From assembly GCA_016718845.1 (NCBI GenBank), contig JADKCK010000054.1, positions 1 through 43,750 on the forward strand: a DNA stretch of 43,750 nucleotides, in the 5' to 3' direction. Both the position numbers and the translations under genes were made by a program. Under the pieces are notes generated by a model. That model was not told the DNA's origin, ran no database searches, and saw only the letters and a program-made list of their open reading frames with translations. Positions 14,584 to 22,984 of this stretch are shown one piece after another. This stretch comes from Sphingobacteriales bacterium. Its GTDB lineage: Bacteria > Bacteroidota > Bacteroidia > Chitinophagales > UBA2359. How positions within the stretch are numbered: the stretch's first letter is position 1; every line of letters begins with the position of its first letter.

Positions 14584-16356
14584 ATGAATCAATCGCTTAA
14601 AGAGCAATATACCGCCGAGTATAAACAACTAGACCAAAAATACAACCTATTTAGCTTGTTTAGATTGGCATTAGCACTTGTTTTTATTGCCAGCAGCTAC
14701 TATTATTTTAAAACCTATCAGCTTGCTTTGTTAGTAGTAGTGGCAATTAGTTTTGCGTTGTTTAGTTGGCTGATGCGCATACACCTAAAAGTAGCACAAG
14801 CCAAAGAGCTAAAAAAAGCCCTGATAGACATAAACCAAAACGAGCTAACTTACCTACAACAACAAGGCATACCGTTTAAAGATGGCAACGAACACAACGC
14901 CAATAATACGCAACACGCCTACTCGTTTGATTTAGATATTTTTGGCAAAAACGCACTCTATCACCACCTAAACCGCACCGCTACCTATATTGGTAGCCAA
15001 ACTTTGGCTAATTTGCTGCTTAGTTTGTTGCCCAATAACCACATAAAAAACAACCAAGCTGCCATACACGAACTTGCCAACCAAATTAATTGGCGACAAG
15101 ATTTGCTTGCCTTAGCTACCCTATCAAACGATAACAAACAGGCTTACGATGCACTAATAACGTGGGCAAATAGCCCCAATCAACAAATAAGCACGTGGGT
15201 TAAAGTATTGTCGTATGCCATGCCTTTGTTGTTTGCAAGCATGTTGGTATTAAGTGTTGTTTTGCAAGATACCCTGTTTGCTAAATTAGCCTTTGGCGTA
15301 TTTTTAGCCAATTTGGGGGTGTTTCGTAGCCAAGTACCTACACTTAACAACGAGGCAGTTGATGCCAGCAATATCCACCAAATTATTACGCAATATAGCT
15401 TAATGATTGAAAAGATAGAGCAAACCAACTTTACAAGCGATAAACTTAACCAACTAAAAACACAACTGCAAGCCACCACAGGCAAAGCAAGCAAACAAAT
15501 AAAACGCGTAGCCCAATTGTTCTCGGGCATGGAAAGCATGCAAAATGGCTTGGTATTGCTGTTAGCTAATGGTACGTGTTTGTATCATCTGCACAACTTA
15601 TCGGCTTTGCTACAATGGAAACAAACACACGCCAAACAAATACCTGCATGGCTCGATGTAATTGGACAGTTTGAAGCATTGTGCAGCTTAGGCAATTTTG
15701 CGTACAACAATCCGCAATTTACTTACCCGCTGCTTAATCAAAACTTTGAACTCGAATTTGCCAACTTAGGACACCCACTTATTGACCAACAAAAACGGGT
15801 GTGTAACGATGTTGATTTTAACACCCAACGCTTTATCATCTTAACAGGCTCGAACATGGCGGGCAAAAGCACCTTTTTGCGCACCTTGGGTATTAATATG
15901 GTGTTGTCGGGTATAGGTGCGCCTGTTTGTGCAAGTGCTGCCAATGTGCATCCGTTGCCTATCATTGTATCTATGCGCCTCTCCGATTCGTTGAGCGAAA
16001 ACGAATCGTACTTTTTTGCCGAAGTAAAACGCCTACACCAAATTATGCAGCAGCTAGATACCCAAGTGTGTTTTGTATTACTCGACGAAATTTTACGCGG
16101 CACCAACTCGGACGATAAACGCAGCGGTACTATCGCTTTTGTTAAAAAGATAATCAGCAAAAAAGCCATTGGCGCTATTGCTACCCACGACCTAGAAGTG
16201 TGCCAAACCACCACCGAATACCCAAACGTGTTGGTCAATAAATGTTTTGAGGTAGATATTATTAACAACGACCTTGTTTTTGATTACAAACTGCGCAACG
16301 GCATCTGCAAAAATAAAAGCGCCACTTTTTTAATGAAAAAGATGGGGATAATTTAA
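14584..16356 (+). CDS. Membrane-associated MutS-family ATPase
   Basis: This 590-residue protein has the ATPase domain of MutS but not the mismatch-recognition domain. The C-terminal third contains the Walker A GSNMAGKST (about 422-430), the signature-like RLSDSLSENESYFFAEVKRL, the Walker B FVLLDEILRGTNSDD (about 495-510) and ATHDLE (about 534). The N-terminal part has two closely spaced membrane segments (about 20-65), and a second hydrophobic pair lies near 208-248. A MutS core/clamp-like helical region links them. This architecture is common in Bacteroidota, where it is annotated as MutS-related, but its role is unproven. It is distinct from MutS1 and MutS2. A decayed copy of its 5' end lies 1 kb upstream. 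DUF3817 and DUF4249 genes follow on the same strand. Confidence 0.88.
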   Translation: MNQSLKEQYTAEYKQLDQKYNLFSLFRLALALVFIASSYYYFKTYQLALLVVVAISFALFSWLMRIHLKVAQAKELKKALIDINQNELTYLQQQGIPFKDGNEHNANNTQHAYSFDLDIFGKNALYHHLNRTATYIGSQTLANLLLSLLPNNHIKNNQAAIHELANQINWRQDLLALATLSNDNKQAYDALITWANSPNQQISTWVKVLSYAMPLLFASMLVLSVVLQDTLFAKLAFGVFLANLGVFRSQVPTLNNEAVDASNIHQIITQYSLMIEKIEQTNFTSDKLNQLKTQLQATTGKASKQIKRVAQLFSGMESMQNGLVLLLANGTCLYHLHNLSALLQWKQTHAKQIPAWLDVIGQFEALCSLGNFAYNNPQFTYPLLNQNFELEFANLGHPLIDQQKRVCNDVDFNTQRFIILTGSNMAGKSTFLRTLGINMVLSGIGAPVCASAANVHPLPIIVSMRLSDSLSENESYFFAEVKRLHQIMQQLDTQVCFVLLDEILRGTNSDDKRSGTIAFVKKIISKKAIGAIATHDLEVCQTTTEYPNVLVNKCFEVDIINNDLVFDYKLRNGICKNKSATFLMKKMGII

Positions 16357-16434
16357 ATTCAGTGTAGATAAAGAGACAAGGTTGATAATCAACCCATAAA
16401 AATCACCCACAAAAAAACGCACCAAACATCAAAC

Positions 16435-16731
16435 ATGATTGAAGAATTAGCACAAACCCCATTGGGGCGTTTCCGTATTATTGCCTTTGCCGAAGGCTGC
16501 TCGTATTTACTTTTTGGTTTAACCATGCCTCTAAAATATGGTTTGGGTATGCTTTTGCCTAATTTTATTGTAGGCTCTATACATGGAGCTTTGTTTATTG
16601 CCTATGTGGTATTGTTGTTTTTGGTAGCACGTGCCAATCAATGGTCGTTAAAAAAAGTAGCTTTGGCATTTGCGGCATCGCTGATACCTTTTGGTACGTT
16701 TTATGCCGATAAACATTTGTTTACCAAATAA
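16435..16731 (+). CDS. DUF3817 small membrane protein
   Basis: This 98-residue integral membrane protein has three hydrophobic helices. The pattern LGRFRIIAFAEGCSYLLFG...MPLKYG near the N-terminus, GSIHGALFIAYV in the middle and a C-terminal PFGTFYADK segment is that of the DUF3817 family. Members are short inner-membrane proteins, sometimes fused to transporters, without a known activity. It lies 78 bases after the MutS-like gene on the same strand and could be co-transcribed. The family call is confident; no function is known. Confidence 0.88.
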   Translation: MIEELAQTPLGRFRIIAFAEGCSYLLFGLTMPLKYGLGMLLPNFIVGSIHGALFIAYVVLLFLVARANQWSLKKVALAFAASLIPFGTFYADKHLFTK

Positions 16732-16780
16732 ACACCCGATACCGTTTTATTAACACACCCAAGTTTAAACCTCGTTTTCG

Positions 16781-17836
16781 ATGAAAAACAACCGCTCTAT
16801 TGCGTGCTTAATGCTTTTTATTTTGCTACAAACAGCTTGTAGCCAAGATTTTTTTGAAACTGTTATCCCCCTAGATTTACCCGAAGATAGCGACCGCATT
16901 ACCCTTAACTGCCTAACCGATACCGGACAAAATACATGGGTAGTGCGTTTAACACATAGTGCAAGCACCCTCGACGAGGTAAGTATGTTTCCGCGTATAT
17001 CCGATGCTACACTACAACTGTTTGCCAATAATGTGGCAACAGGTAGTTTTGTGTACGATACCATTAGTTATTACTCCAACGAAAACCAAGCTTGGTACAT
17101 CGACTCGGCTTATGTTGCCTACCAATACCCGCCTATTGCAGGGCAAGCCAAGCCGCCTTATTTATTGCCACAAACAGGCATTAACTACACCCTAAAAGCC
17201 ACCGCCCCTAATCTGCCACCCGTTGAAGCAAGCATGACTATACCTAATCCGGTACCCATACAATCGGTAACAGTTGGCAGCTTAACCACCATAGACAACC
17301 AAAGTTATTACCCAATAGACATTACTTTTCAAGACCCACCAAACAGCAACAACGAGCCAAATTACTACTTTTTGTTGGTCAGGCAATACATAAACCCTAT
17401 TATAGACCCCATAAGCGGCGAAATATTAAGCGATACCATAGAAACATGCAATTGTTTTTATACCCGCAAAGGTGTTTTTAACCAAAACGACTTTATCTTT
17501 GACCTAAACGCATCGGAACTAATCCGATTAGACGGACGCGAACCTTTTAGCAACCAACTTTTTGCAGGCAAACAACACACCCTACAAATTTTTGTGCCCT
17601 TTCACTCCGATTTTCATTATACCGATGGCGATGAAGGGATACCTACCTCAAAAGTTAGCATAACATTAGGCTCGCAAAACAAAGAAAGATACTTTTATCG
17701 CGAATCGAGAAATTTGCAAAACCAAACCGAAAACAACCCCTTTGCCGAACCCGTTACCGTATACAATAATGTAGAGGGCGGATTTGGTATATTTGCTGGT
17801 TATAGTAGCAATATAGTACGTATCGAGCTGCCTTAG
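16781..17836 (+). CDS. DUF4249 family lipoprotein
   Basis: This 351-residue protein has a lipoprotein signal peptide ending LLQTAC (lipidated Cys 20). It is followed by CSQDFFETVIPLDLPEDSDRITLNCLTDTG, the characteristic opening of DUF4249. That domain is a beta-rich periplasmic or surface module that in Bacteroidota is often encoded next to TonB-dependent receptors. No receptor gene lies next to it here, which is somewhat unusual. The C-terminus GGFGIFAGYSSNIVRIELP is also typical. It starts 49 bases after the DUF3817 gene. Confidence 0.88.
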   Translation: MKNNRSIACLMLFILLQTACSQDFFETVIPLDLPEDSDRITLNCLTDTGQNTWVVRLTHSASTLDEVSMFPRISDATLQLFANNVATGSFVYDTISYYSNENQAWYIDSAYVAYQYPPIAGQAKPPYLLPQTGINYTLKATAPNLPPVEASMTIPNPVPIQSVTVGSLTTIDNQSYYPIDITFQDPPNSNNEPNYYFLLVRQYINPIIDPISGEILSDTIETCNCFYTRKGVFNQNDFIFDLNASELIRLDGREPFSNQLFAGKQHTLQIFVPFHSDFHYTDGDEGIPTSKVSITLGSQNKERYFYRESRNLQNQTENNPFAEPVTVYNNVEGGFGIFAGYSSNIVRIELP

Positions 17837-17845
17837 TTGGCTGAT

Positions 17846-18016
17846 TTCGCTGTTGGCTTTCGGCTGTCCGCTGTTGGCTTTCGGCTACAAGCTGTCCGCT
17901 GCTCGCTTCACAACATCGCCACTTCACCACATCCCCACATCTCCACATCTCCACATCTCCATATCCCCACATCTCCACATCTCCACATCTCCATATCCCC
18001 ACATCTCCACATCTCT
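17846..18016. repeat. Imperfect direct repeats and 8-bp minisatellite abutting the J-domain start codon
   Basis: First come two to three copies of gctgttggctttcggctgtc-like units (17849-17910). Then come about 11 units of an 8-mer (acatctcc, atatcccc) running directly into the ATG at 18017. The 8-mer matches the AYATCNCN unit flanking hpt. Because 8 is not a multiple of 3, all frames are open and create a false N-terminal extension (PHLHISTS-like). Confidence 0.9.
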
Positions 18017-19079
18017 ATGAAAGATTATTACTATTTATTAGGTGTTAGTCGTCGGGCAAGTACCGATGATATAAAGAAGGCATACCGCCGTTTGTCGCTT
18101 AAGTTTCACCCCGACCAAAACGAAGGCGATGCATTTTTTCAGCAACGATTTGTTGAGTTGCAAGAGGCATACGACGTATTGTCGGATGCCGACAAGCGCC
18201 TATTGTATGATATGGAGCTAAATATGGCAAATGTGATGCAAAAAAATCGCCCAAATAACACCAATTTTGGCGCTAATGATTTGCAAATACAGCAAAAACA
18301 AAAAGAATTGCAACAACAGCAAGAAGGTTTGCAAAAACGCGAACAACAAATTACCGACCGCGAACTACTATTGCAACAGCAAGAACTAAAATTTAGAAAC
18401 GAACAAATTAACTTGCATATACAGCAAGAACAATTTTTGCGCCTGCAAGAACAATGGCGGATTGAACGCGAAAAGTCGGCTAATACCTCATCACCAACAA
18501 ACAGTAACGCAAGTATCAATAACGGCTCGCCCCTCTCCTACCCTACCGAAGAGTCTAGCAAACAAACAAACAATTCTTCGTCCAATGGTTTTTGGCGGCG
18601 CACGTTTTGGTTTGTGTTGTTTTTAGGTGCATTTATGGCAGTTCCGTTGGCATTTAACAACTCGTTTGTAGATGATACGCCCACCGAAACTACCCCATTG
18701 TCGCAGCAAGAAATTACCGATTTTACCATAAAACGACAAATTACCCAATATTACAACACTTTACAAAACCAATCGGCGGCAGCCACACAGCCCTTTTTTT
18801 ACCGATGTTGCTGCCTTTACACACACGTTTCCGCCTGTAACCGACAGCACAAGTTTTCGAAAATCAATGCCTTATTACCTAAAATACCTACCCTGTTATT
18901 GGCAAGTTGATTGGAAAAACCTACAAATTAGCCCACAAACAAACGGCAATTATGTGGCAAAGTATCATCTACTTATCTACCCCAAAGATGCCCCCGATGG
19001 CACACAAGCTATTTACGATAAACAAATAGAAATGCTGTTTCGTAAAGATTATAAAATACAAGAGGTAACAGAGCAATGA
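18017..19079 (+). CDS. J-domain (DnaJ-like) membrane protein with coiled coil; frame broken by one base
   Basis: This is a type III J-protein: an N-terminal J domain (residues 1-66) with the HPD motif at 31-33, a Gln/Glu-rich coiled coil (about 88-152), a Ser/Asn linker, one transmembrane helix (about 195-213) and a C-terminal extracytoplasmic domain. J domains stimulate an Hsp70 partner. The open frame from ATG at 18017 changes to junk at a 7-T run (18794-18800) and stops at 18910. Removing one T restores FFTDVAAFTHTFPPVTDSTSFRKSMPYYLKYLPCYWQVDW and runs to the stop at 19079, about 353 residues. The frameshift may be a sequencing error, real decay, or slippage; the poly-C block 20 bases downstream makes error plausible. 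Frame extensions upstream of 18017 are repeat translation and were discarded. Confidence 0.82.
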
Positions 19080-19099
19080 TTTGTTGGCAATAAACTACC

Positions 19100-19516
<417 letters not shown>

Positions 19517-19561
19517 TTAAGTTTTGCGGCTAAAAACACACCTCTAAACGCTAAAAAAACG

Positions 19562-19569
19562 TACCTTTG
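19562..19569 (+). promoter_or_regulatory. -7 promoter box of the thiolase gene
   Basis: GTACCTTTGCA contains TACCTTTG, an exact TAnnTTTG match, 50 bases upstream of the thiolase ATG. The expected -33 region falls just inside intact sequence to the right of the poly-C block. Confidence 0.65.
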
Positions 19570-19618
19570 CAAGCCATTAGCAAAGGCAATTTAAAACACG
19601 TAAAACATACATCAACAA

Positions 19619-20794
19619 ATGAACGAAGTGTATATTGTTTCGATGGCTCGCACAGCCATCGGAAGTTTTAACGGAACATTAGCTCCGCTTAGTGCCGTAC
19701 AAATGGGCGCTGCCGCCATAAAAGAAGCCGTAAAACGCGCCGGCATTGACCCAAACACCGTAAACGAAGTGTTTATGGGCAATGTATTGCAGGCAAACAA
19801 CGGACAAGCACCCGCCCGACAAGCAGCTTTGGCAGCAGGCTTGCCAGTATCGGTGGCTTGTACTACCATCAACAAAGTGTGCGCATCGGGCATGAAAGCC
19901 ATTATGTTAGCCACTCAATCTATTATGCTAGGCGACAACGACATTGTGGTAGCAGGCGGCATGGAAAGCATGAGCAATGCCCCGTATTACCTAACCAACA
20001 ACCGTTGGGGCGCACGCTATGGCAATGGCGAACTAATTGACGCTATTGTTCGCGATGGCTTGCAAGACCCCTACAAAGGCTATATGATGGGCAACGCAGG
20101 CGAAGTATGCGCCGAAAAATACCAATTTAGCCGACAAGACCAAGACGCTTACGCCACACAATCGTATAAACGTGCCGCCGAAGCCTACCAAAACAACTAC
20201 TTCGCCGACGAACTAATGAGTATAGAAGTGCCAAGCAAAAAAGGAGCTATCAACTTTGCCGCCGACGAAGAGTACAAAAATATTATTTGGGATAAAGTAC
20301 CTACCCTTAAACCCGCCTTTAAAAAAGACGGAACTATTACCGCCGTTAACGCCTCGAAAATTAACGACGGAGCTGCTGCTTTAGTGCTAATGAGCAAACA
20401 AAAAGCCGAAGAGTTGGGCATTAAACCTATTGCCCGTATTGCAGGCTATGCCGATGCCGCACAAGAACCCGAATGGTTTACAACAACACCCGCAAAAGCT
20501 ATCCCGCGCGCGGTAAGTAAAGCCGGCTGGACACTTGCCGATGTAGATAAGTTTGAAATAAACGAAGCTTTTTCGGTGGTGGCATTAGCCAACATCAAAG
20601 AAATGAACCTCGACCACGAAAAAGTAAACGTATTGGGCGGAGCCGTAGCACTGGGTCACCCCGTTGGCGTGTCGGGCGCTCGCATCATCTGCACCCTTAT
20701 ATCGGCACTAAAACACAAAGGCGGCACACGCGGCGCAGCAGGCATCTGCAATGGCGGCGGCGGAGCATCGGCAATGGCTATTGAGCTAATATAA
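19619..20794 (+). CDS. Acetyl-CoA C-acetyltransferase (thiolase)
   Basis: This 391-residue thiolase condenses or cleaves acetyl-CoA/acetoacetyl-CoA. The nucleophilic Cys is in NKVCASGMKA (about 88), the His in ALGHPVGVSGAR (about 347), and the second Cys in GICNGGGGASAM (about 377). The Gly-rich C-terminus, the NEAF motif and the length match biosynthetic/degradative acetoacetyl-CoA thiolases. The gene stands alone, with its own promoter and a strong terminator. Its metabolic partner genes are not adjacent, though a CoA-transferase lies about 17 kb away on the other strand. Confidence 0.95.
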   Translation: MNEVYIVSMARTAIGSFNGTLAPLSAVQMGAAAIKEAVKRAGIDPNTVNEVFMGNVLQANNGQAPARQAALAAGLPVSVACTTINKVCASGMKAIMLATQSIMLGDNDIVVAGGMESMSNAPYYLTNNRWGARYGNGELIDAIVRDGLQDPYKGYMMGNAGEVCAEKYQFSRQDQDAYATQSYKRAAEAYQNNYFADELMSIEVPSKKGAINFAADEEYKNIIWDKVPTLKPAFKKDGTITAVNASKINDGAAALVLMSKQKAEELGIKPIARIAGYADAAQEPEWFTTTPAKAIPRAVSKAGWTLADVDKFEINEAFSVVALANIKEMNLDHEKVNVLGGAVALGHPVGVSGARIICTLISALKHKGGTRGAAGICNGGGGASAMAIELI

Positions 20795-20845
20795 TGCCTA
20801 ATTTGATGCCTAATCATAAATGGCTGTTGCTATAAAGTAAAACCC

Positions 20846-20880
20846 AAAGGGCTTGTTGCACTACGCAGCAAGCCCTTTTT
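20846..20880 (+). terminator. Intrinsic terminator after thiolase
   Basis: AAAGGGCTTGTTGC and GCAGCAAGCCCTTT pair over 14 bp (one G-U), with loop ACTAC and a T5 tail, 51 bases after the stop codon. This is a textbook Rho-independent terminator. Confidence 0.88.
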
Positions 20881-21021
20881 ATTGCCAAACATGCACCATT
20901 TATAAACCAATAAACGCCTATTTATGCTTAGAATTGTCATTTTTTGCCCTTTTCTGGGCAATAATTACCAAACATAGCTATATTCTTTGTTATTTTGCAC
21001 CTAAATTAAGTAGCTAAAGTG

Positions 21022-21063
21022 CCATCAAACAAAAATACCAATACGAGTATCGGTGCTACCAGC
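21022..21063 (+). repeat. Dispersed ATACAAGTAT-family element upstream of mraY
   Basis: The sequence gccatcaaacaaaaatacca, then the palindrome core CCAATAC-GA-GTATCGG, then tgctaccagc, matches the element at 42094-42133 over about 40 bases. It also matches the 28-bp repeats at 10.7 kb. The surrounding gap (20881-21163) also holds two adjacent 14-bp repeats (aatttaccatttat/aatttaccacctat) before mraY and a short TTGCCC/GGGCAA inverted repeat near 20944. Confidence 0.75.
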
Positions 21064-21163
21064 CCAATGCAAATATTGATGTATCATTGTAAAGCAAGCC
21101 GTTTGTTACCATTTACCACTTAAAATTTACCATTTATAATTTACCACCTATAATTCACAAATT

Positions 21164-22420
21164 GTGTTGTATTATTTATTCGATTACCTAAACCAGTTAG
21201 ATGTACCCGTAGCGGGCGTGTTTAAATACATCTCGTTTAGGGCAGCTATGGCAATTATTTTAGCCTTAGTTATATCGTTGTTGTTTGGCGGACGCATGAT
21301 TGCCCTGCTACACAAACAACAAGTTAGCGACCAAATACGCGATTTGGGCTTGGCAGGCGAACAACAAAAAAAAGGCACGCCTACTATGGGCGGTTTAATT
21401 ATTATTGCCGCCATACTAATACCTACGCTTTTGTTAGCTCGGCTAAACAACATCTACATTTTGTTGATGATACTAACCACCGTTTGGATGGGTATTATTG
21501 GCTTTATGGACGATTACATAAAAGTGTTTCAAAAAGATAAAGGTGGCTTGCGCGCCCGAACCAAAATTATTGGGCAGGTAGCATTGGGCATTATAGTAGG
21601 CGGTGTAATGTTTTTTCACCCCGACATTGTTATCAGGCAAGATGTTACCCGCAACCCCAATCAACAAATACAAGGCGAAATAAAACGTTTTGTGTTCGAG
21701 AACGCCCCCGCCAACCAACAACGCACCGTTGTTGAATACAAAGGTACGGTATCTACAGTACCCTTTTTTAAAACCTACGAGGTAGATTACAGCATTTTAC
21801 TTAAGTTTATAGGCAGCAACTACCGCTACTGGGCTTTTTTGATTTACATACCTATTGTAATTTTTATTGTTACGGCAGTGTCTAATGCCGCCAACCTAAC
21901 CGATGGCATTGATGGCTTGGCTTCGGGGGTATCGGCTATTAACCTAATATGCTTGGGTTTGTTTGCTTATTTTTCGGGCAACTTTATTACCGCCGAATAC
22001 CTTAATATTATGTACCTACCCAATATTGGCGAGCTAGTTATTTTTACCGCCGCTTGTGTAGGGGCTTGTGTAGGCTTTTTGTGGTATAATGCATTTCCGG
22101 CACAAGTGTTTATGGGCGATACAGGCAGCCTAACCTTGGGCGGTATTATAGCCGTATTGGCTATTGTGATGCGCAAAGAGTTGCTTATCCCTATTTTATG
22201 TGCCATTTTTCTTGCCGAAAACCTATCGGTTATGCTGCAAGTTAGCTACTTTAAATACACCAAAAGCAAAACAGGCGTAGGGCAACGCATCTTTTTAATG
22301 TCGCCATTACACCACCATTACCAAAAATTAGGCATGCACGAGTCAAAAATTGTTACCCGTTTCTGGATTGTGGCTATTTTGTTAGCCGTGCTTACCTTTG
22401 TCACCCTAAAACTACGATAA
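21164..22420 (+). CDS. mraY: Phospho-N-acetylmuramoyl-pentapeptide-transferase
   Basis: This 418-residue, ten-helix membrane enzyme transfers phospho-MurNAc-pentapeptide to undecaprenyl phosphate, giving lipid I for peptidoglycan. Conserved motifs are GFMDDYIKV (catalytic Asp pair), SNAANLTDGIDGLASG, MGDTGSL and MSPLHHHYQKLGMHE. The start is GTG at 21164, giving the MLYYLFDYL opening usual in this phylum. It is about 55 residues longer than enterobacterial MraY because of an extra loop (about 165-215), as in other Bacteroidota. Normally mraY sits inside the division/cell-wall cluster between murF/murE and murD; here no mur or fts gene is adjacent. A strong terminator follows 17 bases after the stop. 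Confidence 0.96.
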   Translation: MLYYLFDYLNQLDVPVAGVFKYISFRAAMAIILALVISLLFGGRMIALLHKQQVSDQIRDLGLAGEQQKKGTPTMGGLIIIAAILIPTLLLARLNNIYILLMILTTVWMGIIGFMDDYIKVFQKDKGGLRARTKIIGQVALGIIVGGVMFFHPDIVIRQDVTRNPNQQIQGEIKRFVFENAPANQQRTVVEYKGTVSTVPFFKTYEVDYSILLKFIGSNYRYWAFLIYIPIVIFIVTAVSNAANLTDGIDGLASGVSAINLICLGLFAYFSGNFITAEYLNIMYLPNIGELVIFTAACVGACVGFLWYNAFPAQVFMGDTGSLTLGGIIAVLAIVMRKELLIPILCAIFLAENLSVMLQVSYFKYTKSKTGVGQRIFLMSPLHHHYQKLGMHESKIVTRFWIVAILLAVLTFVTLKLR

Positions 22421-22437
22421 ACCATTAACCCCCCTTC

Positions 22438-22487
22438 AAAAAAAGCGATTTGCCAAACCTTTGTGGTTTAGCAAATCGCTTTTTTTT
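22438..22487 (+). terminator. Strong intrinsic terminator after mraY
   Basis: AAAAGCGATTTGC pairs with GCAAATCGCTTTT, and an inner AAACC/GGTTT extends the stem after one mismatch. An 8-T tail follows. A closely similar hairpin recurs at 22804-22849. Confidence 0.9.
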
Positions 22488-22535
22488 ATCATAACCCTAC
22501 TGTTTTTTCGTCAAGTACAGCAATGTGTTTGTCAA

Positions 22536-22691
22536 ATGCAACTATTGGGTAAAGAGGTAGCAAGGCAAGCATTGTTAGTAAATGGCACAAGTGTTAAAAC
22601 CGAACATTTACCTTCGGGCATCTACCTTTATCAAATCATCAACCCACAAAACCAAACTTTGCAGCATGGAAAACTTAGCATTTTGCATTAA
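22536..22691 (+). pseudogene. Orphan C-terminal fragment of a T9SS sorting domain
   Basis: The frame MQLLGKEVARQALLV...TEHLPSGIYLYQI...GKLSILH ends at 22691. It matches the last 50 residues of a type A T9SS C-terminal sorting domain (Gly-Lys/Gln-Glu-Val, Leu-Pro-Ser-Gly-Ile-Tyr, then Gly-Lys-Leu). No signal peptide, start region or passenger domain is present; upstream in frame is only the mraY terminator. This is the surviving tail of a deleted secreted-protein gene. Confidence 0.7.
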
Positions 22692-22696
22692 AAACA

Positions 22697-22765
22697 GCCT
22701 CCTCCCGACCTCCTCCTTCGGAGGAGGAGCTAAAACGCCCAACCTCCTCCTCTTCGGAGGAGGCT
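22697..22765. repeat. Two CCTCCTCC/GGAGGAGG hairpins
   Basis: Two consecutive inverted repeats, CCTCCTCC-TTC-GGAGGAGG (22709-22727) and CCTCCTCC-5 bases-GGAGGAGG (22743-22763), lie just after the orphan sorting-domain fragment. Their GC-rich arms contrast with the local base composition and suggest a small mobile palindromic repeat. Confidence 0.7.
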
Positions 22766-22803
22766 GGGAAGAGACTCTGGACTAAACTAAATCCGCCAAA
22801 ATA

Positions 22804-22849
22804 AAAAACGATTTGCCAAACTAATACAGTTCAGCAAATCGTTTTTTTG
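22804..22849 (+). terminator. Second copy of the mraY-type terminator hairpin
   Basis: AAAACGATTTGC pairs with GCAAATCGTTTT, with inner AAACT/AGTTC and a T7 tail. Outer and inner arms resemble the 22438-22487 terminator with compensating changes (GCG/CGC to ACG/CGT; ACC/GGT to ACT/AGT). Confidence 0.8.
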
Positions 22850-22914
22850 TGGTTTATCTATATCCCCAAAAAATAAAAACACCTGCAAATATACACAAAA
22901 ACAAACAGAATCCG

Positions 22915-22922
22915 TACCTTTG
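22915..22922 (+). promoter_or_regulatory. -7 promoter box of the secreted metalloprotease
   Basis: CGTACCTTTGGCG contains an exact TAnnTTTG box 62 bases upstream of the ATG at 22985. Confidence 0.65.
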
Positions 22923-22984
22923 GCGCACAAATATTCAACTATAGCTTGGTATTTACAACTTACAATCACCTAAACCATAAATTT

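Noticed and set aside
17837..18016. N-terminal extension of the J-domain protein directly after the DUF4249 stop
   Set aside because: It encodes only repeat peptide (HISTSPHL); the J domain begins at the Met at 18017.
22461..22535. N-terminal hydrophobic part of the orphan sorting-domain ORF as a signal peptide
   Set aside because: It is translated from the mraY terminator hairpin and its T tail.
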